Counted from the first letter of the stretch, positions 1 to 5,996 are shown. The stretch is 10,020 nt of DNA from Synechococcales cyanobacterium PMM_0002 (GCA_949127925.1 CASBQX010000383.1:1-10020), one strand, 5' to 3'. Notes: generated from the sequence alone by a model not told the origin. A program made the numbers and translations.

Positions 1-335
1 GTCTAAATCCGTGAATGATGCCGGATGGGGTACGTTCCTGAAAATTCTTGAAATCAAGGCTGAAAGAGCCGGGTTACTTGCAATTCCAGTGAACCCAAAC
101 GGCACAACTCAGGACTGTTCAAGCTGTGGGGTTAAGGTTCCAAAGACGCTCGCTGACAGATGGCATAGTTGCCCTCATTGCGGCTGTGAATTGGATCGTG
201 ACCATAACGCAGCAATCAACATAAAACAAAGGGCGGTGGGTCATCCCGTCCAAGCTCTCCGAGGCGACCGGAATACCGAGCCTGTGAAGAGAGAAGCCCG
301 CGCTGTAGCGTAGCTCAGCGTCGGGAGTATGTCAC
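1..335 (+). mobile_element. Right end of an IS200/IS605-family (tnpB-type) insertion sequence, partial
   Basis: The 3' part of a tnpB gene runs in from the left edge and is followed at once by a hairpin of the type found at the right end of these single-strand transposons. The left end, and any tnpA, lie outside the window. I place the boundary near 335, just after the sequence AGTATGTCAC that follows the hairpin. This boundary is an estimate, because no empty site is available for comparison. IS200/IS605 elements make no target duplication and have no inverted terminal repeats, so none is expected. The element holds no HIP1 motif, unlike the DNA from 2080 onwards. Confidence 0.75.
2..313 (+). 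CDS. tnpB: TnpB, RNA-guided nuclease of an IS200/IS605 element (C-terminal part, 5' end outside window)
   Basis: This is the last ~103 codons of a TnpB/OrfB protein; the frame is open to the left edge, so it is truncated by the window and not proven broken. Counting from the GTG at 11 as residue 1, it shows the conserved GWGTF stretch (5-9), a zinc ribbon with C36-x2-C39 and C54-x2-C57, and directly after it DRDHNAAINI (62-71), which carries the last RuvC catalytic aspartate. In the family, TnpB uses a guide RNA made from the element's right end to cut DNA, which helps retain the element after excision. The tail after residue 72 is family-typical low-conservation sequence, and the stop codon lies in the loop of the terminal hairpin. 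The catalytic residues nearer the N-terminus cannot be checked. GTG 11 is probably internal, since full-length TnpB is about 350-400 aa. Confidence 0.88.
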   Translation, partial: SKSVNDAGWGTFLKILEIKAERAGLLAIPVNPNGTTQDCSSCGVKVPKTLADRWHSCPHCGCELDRDHNAAINIKQRAVGHPVQALRGDRNTEPVKREARAVA

Positions 336-350
336 TCTATAGTCCAGAGT
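297..350 (+). ncRNA. Predicted 3' end of the TnpB guide RNA (omega/reRNA scaffold) with adjoining guide
   Basis: A 9-bp stem pairs CCCGCGCTG (297-305) with CAGCG-T-CGGG (316-325, one bulged T); the loop holds the tnpB stop codon. In studied TnpB systems the guide RNA overlaps the 3' end of tnpB, and the bases just past the element boundary are the guide. Here the guide would be roughly 336-351. The hairpin is seen directly; the RNA and its exact ends are inferred from the family. Confidence 0.5.
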
Positions 351-506
351 TCCGCTTCGTTGACCTGCCGTTGGACTAATTTGTAAACTCCTACCCCAGC
401 TACCCGCTCCCTCGCATAAAGAAAATCTTTGAGCTACCTTGCTTCTAGGAAAAGATGATTACTCTGTTTACATCACCTTCCATCAGCACGTCCCATTGAT
501 TGACGT

Positions 507-540
507 TGAGACATCGTCTCAGCAGTAAACAGCAGTAAAC
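507..540. repeat. Inverted repeat plus 10-bp tandem duplication just before gnd
   Basis: TGAGAC (507-512) and GTCTCA (516-521) form a 6-bp inverted repeat around ATC. It runs into two exact tandem copies of AGCAGTAAAC (521-530, 531-540), ending 15 bases before the gnd start. This lies in the expected gnd 5' leader or promoter, so an operator or a leader hairpin is possible. No regulator is recognised, and the duplication may simply be replication slippage. Confidence 0.4.
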
Positions 541-555
541 AAGTAGGCAGATTTT

Positions 556-1992
556 ATGGCACAAAGCTTTGGTTTAATTGGTCTGGCGGTCATGGGAGAA
601 AACTTGGCGCTCAACGTTGAGCGCAACGGATTTCCCGTCGCAGTGTACAACCGCACCGCCTCGGTCACAGAAGCGTTCATGAACACCCGAGCACAGGGCA
701 AAAACTTTGTGGCGGCATATTCGCTGCCCGACTTCGTCCAAGCCCTAGAGCGCCCTCGCAGAATCATGATCATGGTTAAAGCCGGTGGGCCAGTGGATGC
801 CGTGATTGACCAACTCAAGCCTCTGCTAGACCCAGGAGACATGATCATTGACGGCGGCAACTCCCTTTATGAAGACACTGAACGTCGCGTTAAGACCCTA
901 GAATCGACCGGGTTGCGCTTTATTGGGATGGGCGTTAGCGGTGGAGAAGAGGGCGCGCTCAACGGGCCGAGTCTGATGCCGGGGGGCACTGAAGCCGCCT
1001 ATCGCGAGATTGAACCCATCGTCACCAAAATTGCTGCCCAAGTCGATGATGGGCCTTGCGTTACCTACATTGGGCCTGGCGGTTCTGGGCACTATGTCAA
1101 AATGGTGCACAACGGCATTGAGTATGGCGACATGCAGCTGATTGCTGAAGCCTACGATCTATTGCGCAATGCGGCAGGGCTATCTGCGGATCAACTGCAC
1201 GAGATTTTCGCCGAGTGGAATACGACCGATGAACTCGATTCCTTCTTGATTGAAATTACTGCCGATATCTTCAAAAGGATCGATCCCGAGACTGGCACAC
1301 CGCTGGTCGATTTGGTCATGGATGCCGCAGGGCAAAAGGGCACAGGTCGCTGGACGGTGATGAGCGCGCTGGAGCTGGGCGTCAGTATCCCCACCATCAT
1401 TGCAGCCGTAAATGCTCGGATTATCTCGTCGATGAAGACAGAGCGGGTGGCCGCCTCTAAGCAGCTAACGGGGCCAACGGGCACCTATGAAGGCGATATT
1501 AAAGCCTTTGTGAATATGGTGCGTGACGCGCTCTACTGCTCTAAAATTTGCTCCTACGCCCAAGGCATGGCGCTGCTAGCCAAAGCGTCTCAGGAATATA
1601 ACTACAATCTCGACTTGGGTGAAATGGCGCGGATTTGGAAGGGCGGCTGTATTATTCGAGCGCGCTTTTTGAACAAGATTAAGCATGCCTACGATGAAAA
1701 CCCGGCTTTGCCCAACTTATTGCTAGCTCCAGAGTTTAAACAAACCATTTTGGATCGGCAAACTGCTTGGCGCGAAGTCATCATGACTGCTGCAAGGCTG
1801 GGCATTCCAGTGCCTGCTTTCAGCGCCTCGCTCGATTATTTCGACAGCTATCGCCGAGCCGCACTGCCGCAGAACCTAACCCAGGCACAGCGCGACTATT
1901 TTGGCGCACACACCTACGAGCGGATTGACAAAGCCGGGACATTCCACACGGAATGGTCACCCGATGCAGCAGCCGTACCCTCCGCACATTAG
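556..1992 (+). CDS. gnd: 6-phosphogluconate dehydrogenase, decarboxylating (NADP+)
   Basis: The enzyme oxidises and decarboxylates 6-phosphogluconate to ribulose 5-phosphate in the cytosol and yields NADPH. This is the second oxidative step of the pentose phosphate pathway, which cyanobacteria use to break down glycogen in the dark. The 478 residues match the usual length of about 470-480. The N-terminal Rossmann motif is GLAVMGENLA (9-18), and N32-R33-T34 fits the NADP phosphate pocket. The signature VSGGEEGA (127-134) holds the substrate-binding S128-G129-G130; GHYVKMVHNGIEYGD (178-192) holds the catalytic lysine K182, with H185-N186 and E189. The helical C-terminal domain includes QKGTGRWT. 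The start is ATG with only a weak AGG ribosome site (545-547). Transcription probably ends at the palindrome at 2022-2057. The gene contains no GCGATCGC, unlike most of its neighbours. Confidence 0.97.
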   Translation: MAQSFGLIGLAVMGENLALNVERNGFPVAVYNRTASVTEAFMNTRAQGKNFVAAYSLPDFVQALERPRRIMIMVKAGGPVDAVIDQLKPLLDPGDMIIDGGNSLYEDTERRVKTLESTGLRFIGMGVSGGEEGALNGPSLMPGGTEAAYREIEPIVTKIAAQVDDGPCVTYIGPGGSGHYVKMVHNGIEYGDMQLIAEAYDLLRNAAGLSADQLHEIFAEWNTTDELDSFLIEITADIFKRIDPETGTPLVDLVMDAAGQKGTGRWTVMSALELGVSIPTIIAAVNARIISSMKTERVAASKQLTGPTGTYEGDIKAFVNMVRDALYCSKICSYAQGMALLAKASQEYNYNLDLGEMARIWKGGCIIRARFLNKIKHAYDENPALPNLLLAPEFKQTILDRQTAWREVIMTAARLGIPVPAFSASLDYFDSYRRAALPQNLTQAQRDYFGAHTYERIDKAGTFHTEWSPDAAAVPSAH

Positions 1993-2021
1993 TAAACGCC
2001 CCCGGTTCATTCAGTAACTGT

Positions 2022-2057
2022 CGTAGGGACACGGCATGCCGTGTCCCTACGGTTTTT
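2022..2057 (+). terminator. Perfect 30-bp palindrome plus T-run: rho-independent terminator of gnd and likely dispersed repeat
   Basis: Bases 2022-2051 are a perfect palindrome centred on GCATGC; the left arm reads CGTAGGGACACGGCA. It is followed by G and five T (2053-2057), so a transcript coming from gnd would form a very stable hairpin with a U-tract. There is no T-run on the other side, so it looks one-directional. Highly similar GTAGGG...CCCTAC palindromes are, as I recall, scattered between genes in many cyanobacterial genomes, so this may be a repeat copy serving as a terminator. Confidence 0.8.
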
Positions 2058-2062
2058 GGACT

Positions 2063-2713
2063 CTAACCAACGTTGGCGGGCGATCGCGCTTGCTTCAAAT
2101 ACTCAAATACGCTCTTATCGCCAATGTCGGGCGGGAGCGGCTGAATGACCTTACGCACGGCAAAAATCAGCATTAGCCCCGCCCAAGCGACTAGCAGCCC
2201 TCGCTCTACTGTCAACGGCAAAATGCCCGTCAAATGTCCTAGCAGCAGCACAGGCACCAACGGCGTTAAAAACTTGGTTTCGAGCCGATTAAAGCAAACC
2301 GCTTCCTTAAAGAAAATTCCTGTCAGCGCTACAAAGGCGAAACCAATGCCCAACAGCGTTAGCGGATGCTGATAGACCGTGAGCACGAACGGGTCGGGAT
2401 CACCGTGGGAAACCGCGATCGCCGCCCCAACGCCTACCAGCCAACACACCTGAAGCATGCGGTGCAACGCGCCCATATAAATATGGATGGTGAGCAAGCT
2501 GACCCCTAAGGCCAGCAAAAAGACCGTATAGAGCAGTGACAGCAGGGGCAAAATAGTGCGATCGCCTCCTTGCCCCACGACCAACGCCACGCCCGCTGCA
2601 AAACATAGCGCGGCCACCATCAGCCCCGCCCGGTAAATGATCACCCCTTGGCGATCGCTATCGGTAATCGTAAATTCTCCGAACTGTCCCTGATAGATCA
2701 TTGGCTCAGTCAT
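2063..2713 (-). CDS. DUF2301-family integral membrane protein of unknown function
   Basis: This 216-residue protein matches my recollection of the cyanobacterial DUF2301 membrane family, whose function is unknown. It has a short hydrophilic N-terminus with the conserved-looking GEFTITDSDRQGVIIYRAG (12-30). About six hydrophobic segments follow (roughly 30-47, 53-75, 87-101, 116-134, 149-166, 171-187). The cytosolic-looking loop FFKEAVCFNRLETKFLTP (134-151) is another family hallmark, and the tail is charged. It probably sits in the plasma or thylakoid membrane. ATG is preceded on its strand by GGAGA with 7-base spacing, which fixes the start. It runs convergently towards gnd (70 bases apart) and is divergent from mgtE across 185 bp, so a shared regulatory region with mgtE is possible but not shown. 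Four HIP1 motifs lie in the gene. Confidence 0.85.
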   Translation of the reverse strand: MTEPMIYQGQFGEFTITDSDRQGVIIYRAGLMVAALCFAAGVALVVGQGGDRTILPLLSLLYTVFLLALGVSLLTIHIYMGALHRMLQVCWLVGVGAAIAVSHGDPDPFVLTVYQHPLTLLGIGFAFVALTGIFFKEAVCFNRLETKFLTPLVPVLLLGHLTGILPLTVERGLLVAWAGLMLIFAVRKVIQPLPPDIGDKSVFEYLKQARSPANVG

Positions 2714-2898
2714 GGCAATTTCTCCAGTTCTATCTACCAGAATAAGGGAGTGGGAGAAGCCTGTGCCAATCGCTACCCAGAATTAGGAGCCAGGAGGCAA
2801 AAACAGGCGCTGACTGCGACGTCGCACGGACAGAATCATTCGATTGCGTCAGTCCTATAGACTGATGTCAGACCCTAACATTTTGTCACCCTACACCA
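2714..2898. promoter_or_regulatory. Divergent intergenic region between DUF2301 gene and mgtE
   Basis: This 185-bp region must hold promoters in both directions. I see TATAGA (2856-2861) as a possible -10 box for mgtE, without a good -35, and a 12-bp palindrome TGCGACGTCGCA (2815-2826) that could be an operator. No Mg2+ riboswitch of a known class could be recognised by eye. The promoter and operator assignments are weak. Confidence 0.3.
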
Positions 2899-4296
2899 TT
2901 GGCATTCACCAACGACGAATCATCTGCTGCCCAGACGTTCTCTCGCAAAGAGTTGCAGGAGCTAGTGCGATCGCAACTCCAAGGACTGCTGGAACAAAAT
3001 AACCTCCAGGGGGCAAAGGCTCTACTGGTGCCAGTTCAACCTGCGGATATTGCCGAAGCCATCGAAGGCTTGCCAGAAACCATGCAGGCGATCGCCTTTC
3101 GCTTGCTGTCAAAAAGTGGAGCCATCCAGGTCTACGAATATCTCGACACCGGTGTGCAGCAGGCACTGATTCAAGAGCTGCGGCGGCAAGATGTGTTGGA
3201 TATCGTCGATAAAATGTCTCCTGACGACCGGGTGCGGCTGTTTGATGAACTGCCTGCTAAGGTAGTGTCCCGTCTACTCAGCCAGCTCAGCCCCGAAGAG
3301 CGCGGCGCAACAGCGCTGCTGCTGGGCTACGAGCCAGACACCGCCGGACGGATCATGACGCCCGAGTACGTGGCGCTCGAAGAAGCCTGGGATGTGGCTA
3401 AAGCGCTAGAGTGCATCCGCAGTTTAGCCAGCGTCAGTGAAACAATTTACTACCTCTACGTCACCGATGCAGCTCGGCGCTTAACCGGTATCTTGTCACT
3501 GCGATCGCTGGTAATTGCTCAGCCAGAGCAAAAAATTGCCAACGTCATGGTGCGCGATGTGGTCTATGTGCAAACCGATACCGATCAAGAAGAAGTAGCC
3601 CGCCTGATCCAGCGCTACGACTTCTTGGCGCTACCCGTAGTCGATGCGGAACAGCGCTTAGTGGGGATTATCACTGTTGATGACGTGCTAGACGTTTTAG
3701 AAGCGGAAGCAACCGAAGATATCTACAAACTGGGTGGGTTAGAGACGGGCGATGCTAGCTATTTTCAGACCAATTTATTAACCGTTGCGCGACGACGGGT
3801 CGTGTGGCTATTTGTGCTGCTGATTACCAATACCGCTACCAGTGCCGTCATCCGCAGCCAGCAAGATGTATTGGCACAAGTCGTCTCGCTAGCGGCATTC
3901 ATTCCCCTCTTGATTGGGACAGGTGGCAACGTAGGTGCCCAGTCGTCTACTGTTGTGATTCGCGGCTTGAACACAGATGAAATTCGGTTGAGCAATGCCT
4001 TTGGCGTGATTCGACGCGAGGCGATCGCCGGAGCCTTTTTGGGTTTAATGCTAGGAGCGGTCGTGCTGGTTTGGGCTTACCTACTGCAAGGAAATTTGGC
4101 AGTGGCGATCGCCGTTGGAGTGAGTTTAGTGTCGATCTCGATCCTGGCATCGCTAGCAGGTTCAGCCCTCCCCTTCCTGTTTCAAACCATTGGCTTCGAT
4201 CCCGCCCTGATGTCTGCCCCGTTTATCACCACTTTCGTAGATGTTCTGGGTGTCTTTATCTACCTCAGCGTGGCACGGCTGATTTTGCGGATTTAG
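2899..4296 (+). CDS. mgtE: MgtE-type magnesium channel/transporter
   Basis: MgtE is a homodimeric, Mg2+-gated channel in the plasma membrane: cytosolic domains bind Mg2+ when it is plentiful and close the pore. The 465 residues follow the family order: MgtE N domain (about 30-150, helical repeats such as PADIAEAIEGLPE), two CBS domains (about 153-205 and 213-270), a plug-helix region (about 272-297), and a membrane domain from 298 with five hydrophobic segments. The conserved GTGGNVGAQSS (340-350) and FVDVLG (446-451) are present; D448 should be the Mg2+-binding pore aspartate by family comparison. The start is TTG: there is an in-frame TGA at 2863-2865, no in-frame ATG before residue 62, and TTG gives the expected N-terminus. 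No ribosome site is visible. The stop codon lies in the first copy of a 13-bp tandem repeat. Confidence 0.95.
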   Translation: MAFTNDESSAAQTFSRKELQELVRSQLQGLLEQNNLQGAKALLVPVQPADIAEAIEGLPETMQAIAFRLLSKSGAIQVYEYLDTGVQQALIQELRRQDVLDIVDKMSPDDRVRLFDELPAKVVSRLLSQLSPEERGATALLLGYEPDTAGRIMTPEYVALEEAWDVAKALECIRSLASVSETIYYLYVTDAARRLTGILSLRSLVIAQPEQKIANVMVRDVVYVQTDTDQEEVARLIQRYDFLALPVVDAEQRLVGIITVDDVLDVLEAEATEDIYKLGGLETGDASYFQTNLLTVARRRVVWLFVLLITNTATSAVIRSQQDVLAQVVSLAAFIPLLIGTGGNVGAQSSTVVIRGLNTDEIRLSNAFGVIRREAIAGAFLGLMLGAVVLVWAYLLQGNLAVAIAVGVSLVSISILASLAGSALPFLFQTIGFDPALMSAPFITTFVDVLGVFIYLSVARLILRI

Positions 4297-4338
4297 GGTG
4301 CGGATTTAGTTGGTGGATTTAGTTGGCGGATTTAGACC
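4287..4338. repeat. Four-copy 13-bp tandem repeat overlapping the mgtE stop codon
   Basis: The core GCGGATTTAG recurs at 4287, 4300, 4313 (as GTGGATTTAG) and 4326, exactly 13 bases apart, with spacers GGT, TTG, TTG and then ACC. The first copy encodes the last codons and TAG stop of mgtE. Because 13 is not a multiple of 3, the TAGs at 4294, 4307, 4320 and 4333 give a stop in each forward frame. It could have arisen by slippage copying of the mgtE tail. Confidence 0.85.
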
Positions 4339-4500
4339 ATTGCTCGGATTGAATGGCGATCGCTCACTCTTCAGTAGTCGCTAATCAAAATGAGAACAAG
4401 ATCAGCGGCAGCAGACGCACCCAGTCAATTGCAAACCTCCATATTTTCTAAGAAGAATCGTGAACTTGATCCTTAATCTCGATCCCTAATCCGAGCCATC

Positions 4501-4527
4501 TGCTGATCATGCTGATCAGTAGGATCA
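4501..4527. repeat. Short tandem repeat, TGCTGATCA twice plus a degenerate copy
   Basis: TGCTGATCA occurs at 4501-4509 and 4510-4518, and GTAGGATCA follows in register at 4519-4527. Each full unit contains the palindrome TGATCA. This is probably slippage; no function is visible. Confidence 0.6.
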
Positions 4528-4596
4528 GTGTATCTACTTGTTAACAAACAGAGGTTAGCTACCTAAATTAGCTGACTAGAGTTGAATGGATTACCC

Positions 4597-4642
4597 AAGA
4601 GGAGTTTTGTGAATGTCCTTTGCCTGCCTAGAGCGCTTTTGA
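4597..4642 (+). other. Strong Shine-Dalgarno followed by a 9-codon reading frame (possible leader peptide)
   Basis: AAGAGGAG (4597-4604) is the best ribosome site in the non-coding gap and stands 8 bases before an ATG (4613). The frame encodes MSFACLERF and stops with TGA at 4640-4642. A GTG at 4609 in another frame would give a 12-codon peptide. An imperfect hairpin (4642-4667) and TTTTT (4670-4674) follow. The order of ribosome site, mini-frame, hairpin and T-run resembles a leader/attenuator, but the next gene is 700 bases away and the peptide shows no regulatory codon run. It may be chance. Confidence 0.25.
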
Positions 4643-5361
4643 GCTAGCCATACACAAGCTAGAGCTAACTTTTTAGAGCAATTTCATCGAGCATTTTTAT
4701 AGCCACTGCAATCAAGTTATAGAGTAGTGAGCAAGGGCAGCGTCGTCGCCGAGTGGGGGGTTAAGCCCCTTACATCTTGTTCGACAATTAAATCGAACTA
4801 CGTATCCCCCCTAGGACTGCTCCAGAGTGTCTTAAAAATGTTGGCAATCTGCTTTATCTACGCAGAAAGATCCATCCAAAACTGCTTTCTCCATCAGCAA
4901 TTTAGAGTGGTTTGAGGGTGGTTATTTGAAGTAATGGTGAAGAAGTCTCAAACTCCTTACAGACACTTTATATATTCTACTTTTGGCGCAGCGAGTATGG
5001 TGTTATGTTCAAAACATCTACTTTGTGGTGCCCTCAAGTGAATCATCCATTCAACCGCAAATCCAGATTTTTTTATCAAGCGTCGCTTAAATGACCCTGA
5101 TCCCAATAGTCTAAATTAGCCGTGGTGTTGTTCTAACTATTCAACGGTTTGACTTTAAGACACAGCAGATCAAATTCGCATTTAGGGAACATTAGACTAA
5201 GCTGCGCTAAATCTTAAGCAACGCTGAAGAATATACGTTGTTTATCTCAAGACATATTATTTCTTGTTTGATCCCAAGCGTCCCGAACATAATCAACGAG
5301 ATCTCCCTAATCGCTTCACGTTGTCCTTATCCTCTCTTACGCAGGAGTGCCGTTTCCGACG

Positions 5362-5640
5362 ATGAAATCTAGTTCTGCACAATATCAACCTGTTAACCTC
5401 GAAGTTGGTGTTTATGACTGTGAGATTCATCTCAAATTTCGGTTGATTGAGGAAAAAGGAGTGTTGAGCGATCGCGAGCAGCTCCTAGAAGCCTTACTAG
5501 ATGCTTTCTCCTGTGGGGCAGATGAGTACCTAGAACAGATTGAAGTAGAAGTATCGGCTCAGCAGCTAGAAGATACAGACGCGTCTCCCGAAATGCGGCG
5601 GCGGCTAATTCGCCTGCGCAACTCTAGCGATTTGGCGTAA
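5362..5640 (+). CDS. Small cyanobacterial protein of the Npun_R1517/Asr1734-like family (possible heterocyst-related regulator)
   Basis: The 92-residue protein resembles, from memory, the short cyanobacterial family that databases name after Npun_R1517 and Anabaena Asr1734, the latter reported as a negative regulator of heterocyst development. The shared features are LEVGVYDCEIHLKFRLIEEK near the N-terminus, a DREQLLEALLDAF helix, an acidic middle (DEYLEQIEVEV), and a basic tail SPEMRRRLIRLRNSS. No DNA-binding motif is evident, and family members also occur in cyanobacteria without heterocysts, so a direct regulatory role is not shown here. I chose ATG 5362 because family proteins begin close to this point (MKSS...); an in-frame GTG at 5347 would add five residues. 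GGAG at 5344-5347 is 14 bases from the ATG, longer than ideal. A hairpin follows at 5664-5698. Confidence 0.7.
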   Translation: MKSSSAQYQPVNLEVGVYDCEIHLKFRLIEEKGVLSDREQLLEALLDAFSCGADEYLEQIEVEVSAQQLEDTDASPEMRRRLIRLRNSSDLA

Positions 5641-5663
5641 TCAGAGTTGAATCGGGGAGCGGT

Positions 5664-5698
5664 GAGTCGGCAGATGAGGCTAAGCTTTGTGCTGACTC
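5664..5698 (+). terminator. Possible weak terminator hairpin after the Npun_R1517-like gene
   Basis: GAGTCGGCA (5664-5672) pairs with TGCTGACTC (5690-5698) as nine pairs including one G-T, around a 17-base loop. Only TT follows, so it is not a classical intrinsic terminator; it could still protect the 3' end of the upstream transcript. Confidence 0.35.
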
Positions 5699-5799
5699 TT
5701 GCGGCTCATGCACGGGCGTGGAGTCGTTCTGCCATTCGCCTGCCTGCTGCGATTTATCTGCGAAGAGTTCCAATCACTAAAAATTCTGACATTTTGGGG

Positions 5800-5829
5800 T
5801 TGACATTTTCATAGTTGATTACGTATCCT
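5800..5829 (+). promoter_or_regulatory. Sigma70-type promoter of tRNA-Glu
   Basis: A perfect -35 box TTGACA (5800-5805) is followed, after 18 bases, by TATCCT (5824-5829) as the -10 box. Initiation would fall near 5836, about 16 bases before the mature tRNA. No coding sequence overlaps it. Confidence 0.7.
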
Positions 5830-5851
5830 AGTAAAGGTCTGACACCTACGT

Positions 5852-5924
5852 GCCCCCATCGTCTAGAGGCCTAGGACACCTCCCTTTCACGGAGGCGACG
5901 GGGATTCGAATTCCCCTGGGGGTA
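5852..5924 (+). tRNA. trnE: tRNA-Glu (anticodon UUC)
   Basis: The 73-base cloverleaf is complete. The acceptor arms are GCCCCCA and TGGGGGT (first pair G-U), and the D arm spans 5861-5877. The anticodon stem is CCTCC/GGAGG with loop CTTTCAC, giving anticodon TTC at 5886-5888. The T arm is GGGGA-TTCGAAT-TCCCC, and the discriminator base is A5924. CCA is not encoded. In cyanobacteria this tRNA serves both protein synthesis and, through glutamyl-tRNA reductase, the synthesis of heme, chlorophyll and bilins. It is a single-gene unit with its own promoter and terminator. The bases just before and after the tRNA are complementary (5838-5845 with 5926-5933). Confidence 0.97.
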
Positions 5925-5964
5925 TGTGTCAGATTCAACGTTGAAACACAGGTCAGATAGCAAG

Positions 5965-5996
5965 AAGGCCGCTGCGATTATCGCAGTGGTCTTTTT
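5965..5996 (+). terminator. Rho-independent terminator of tRNA-Glu
   Basis: A 13-bp stem (5965-5977 with 5981-5993, two G-T pairs, loop TTA), built on GGCCGCTGCGA and TCGCAGTGGTC, is followed by a T-run and GTTTT. It lies about 40 bases beyond the tRNA and has the ideal form of an intrinsic terminator for the tRNA transcript. Confidence 0.9.

Larger units (their letters stand above)
4339..5361. other. About 1 kb without a convincing gene between mgtE and the Npun_R1517-like gene
   Basis: No frame on either strand shows a recognisable protein. The region is more AT-rich and has only one HIP1 motif, at its left edge (4356-4363). It holds a 9-bp tandem duplication (4501-4518), a strong ribosome site before a tiny reading frame (4597-4642), a G-run/C-run and inverted-repeat cluster (4755-4811), a TATATT box before a small hairpin (4971-5032), and a run of seven T (5068-5074). 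A long 5' leader or a small RNA would fit, but nothing here proves one. I found no perfect NtcA box (GTA-N8-TAC) by eye. Confidence 0.5.

Noticed and set aside
336..506. Promoter boxes for gnd
   Set aside because: TTGAGC and TTGCTT could be -35 boxes, but none has a good -10 at 16-18 bases, so I do not annotate one.
519..860. 113-codon minus-strand frame opposite the start of gnd
   Set aside because: It lies antisense to strongly conserved gnd codons and is explained by them.
4727..4915. 62-codon plus-strand reading frame starting at GTG in the gap after mgtE
   Set aside because: It has no ribosome site, no recognisable motif and a composition unlike the neighbouring genes, and it overlaps the inverted-repeat cluster; best read as chance.
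5107..5199. 8-bp inverted repeat TAGTCTAA/TTAGACTA in the gap before the Npun_R1517-like gene
   Set aside because: The arms are 77 bases apart in AT-rich DNA, and several such matches are expected by chance in a kilobase.
5347..5361. GTG at 5347 as the start of the Npun_R1517-like gene
   Set aside because: It would add MPFPT, not resembling family N-termini; the GGAG overlaps this GTG and so cannot serve it. ATG 5362 is preferred, though not proven.
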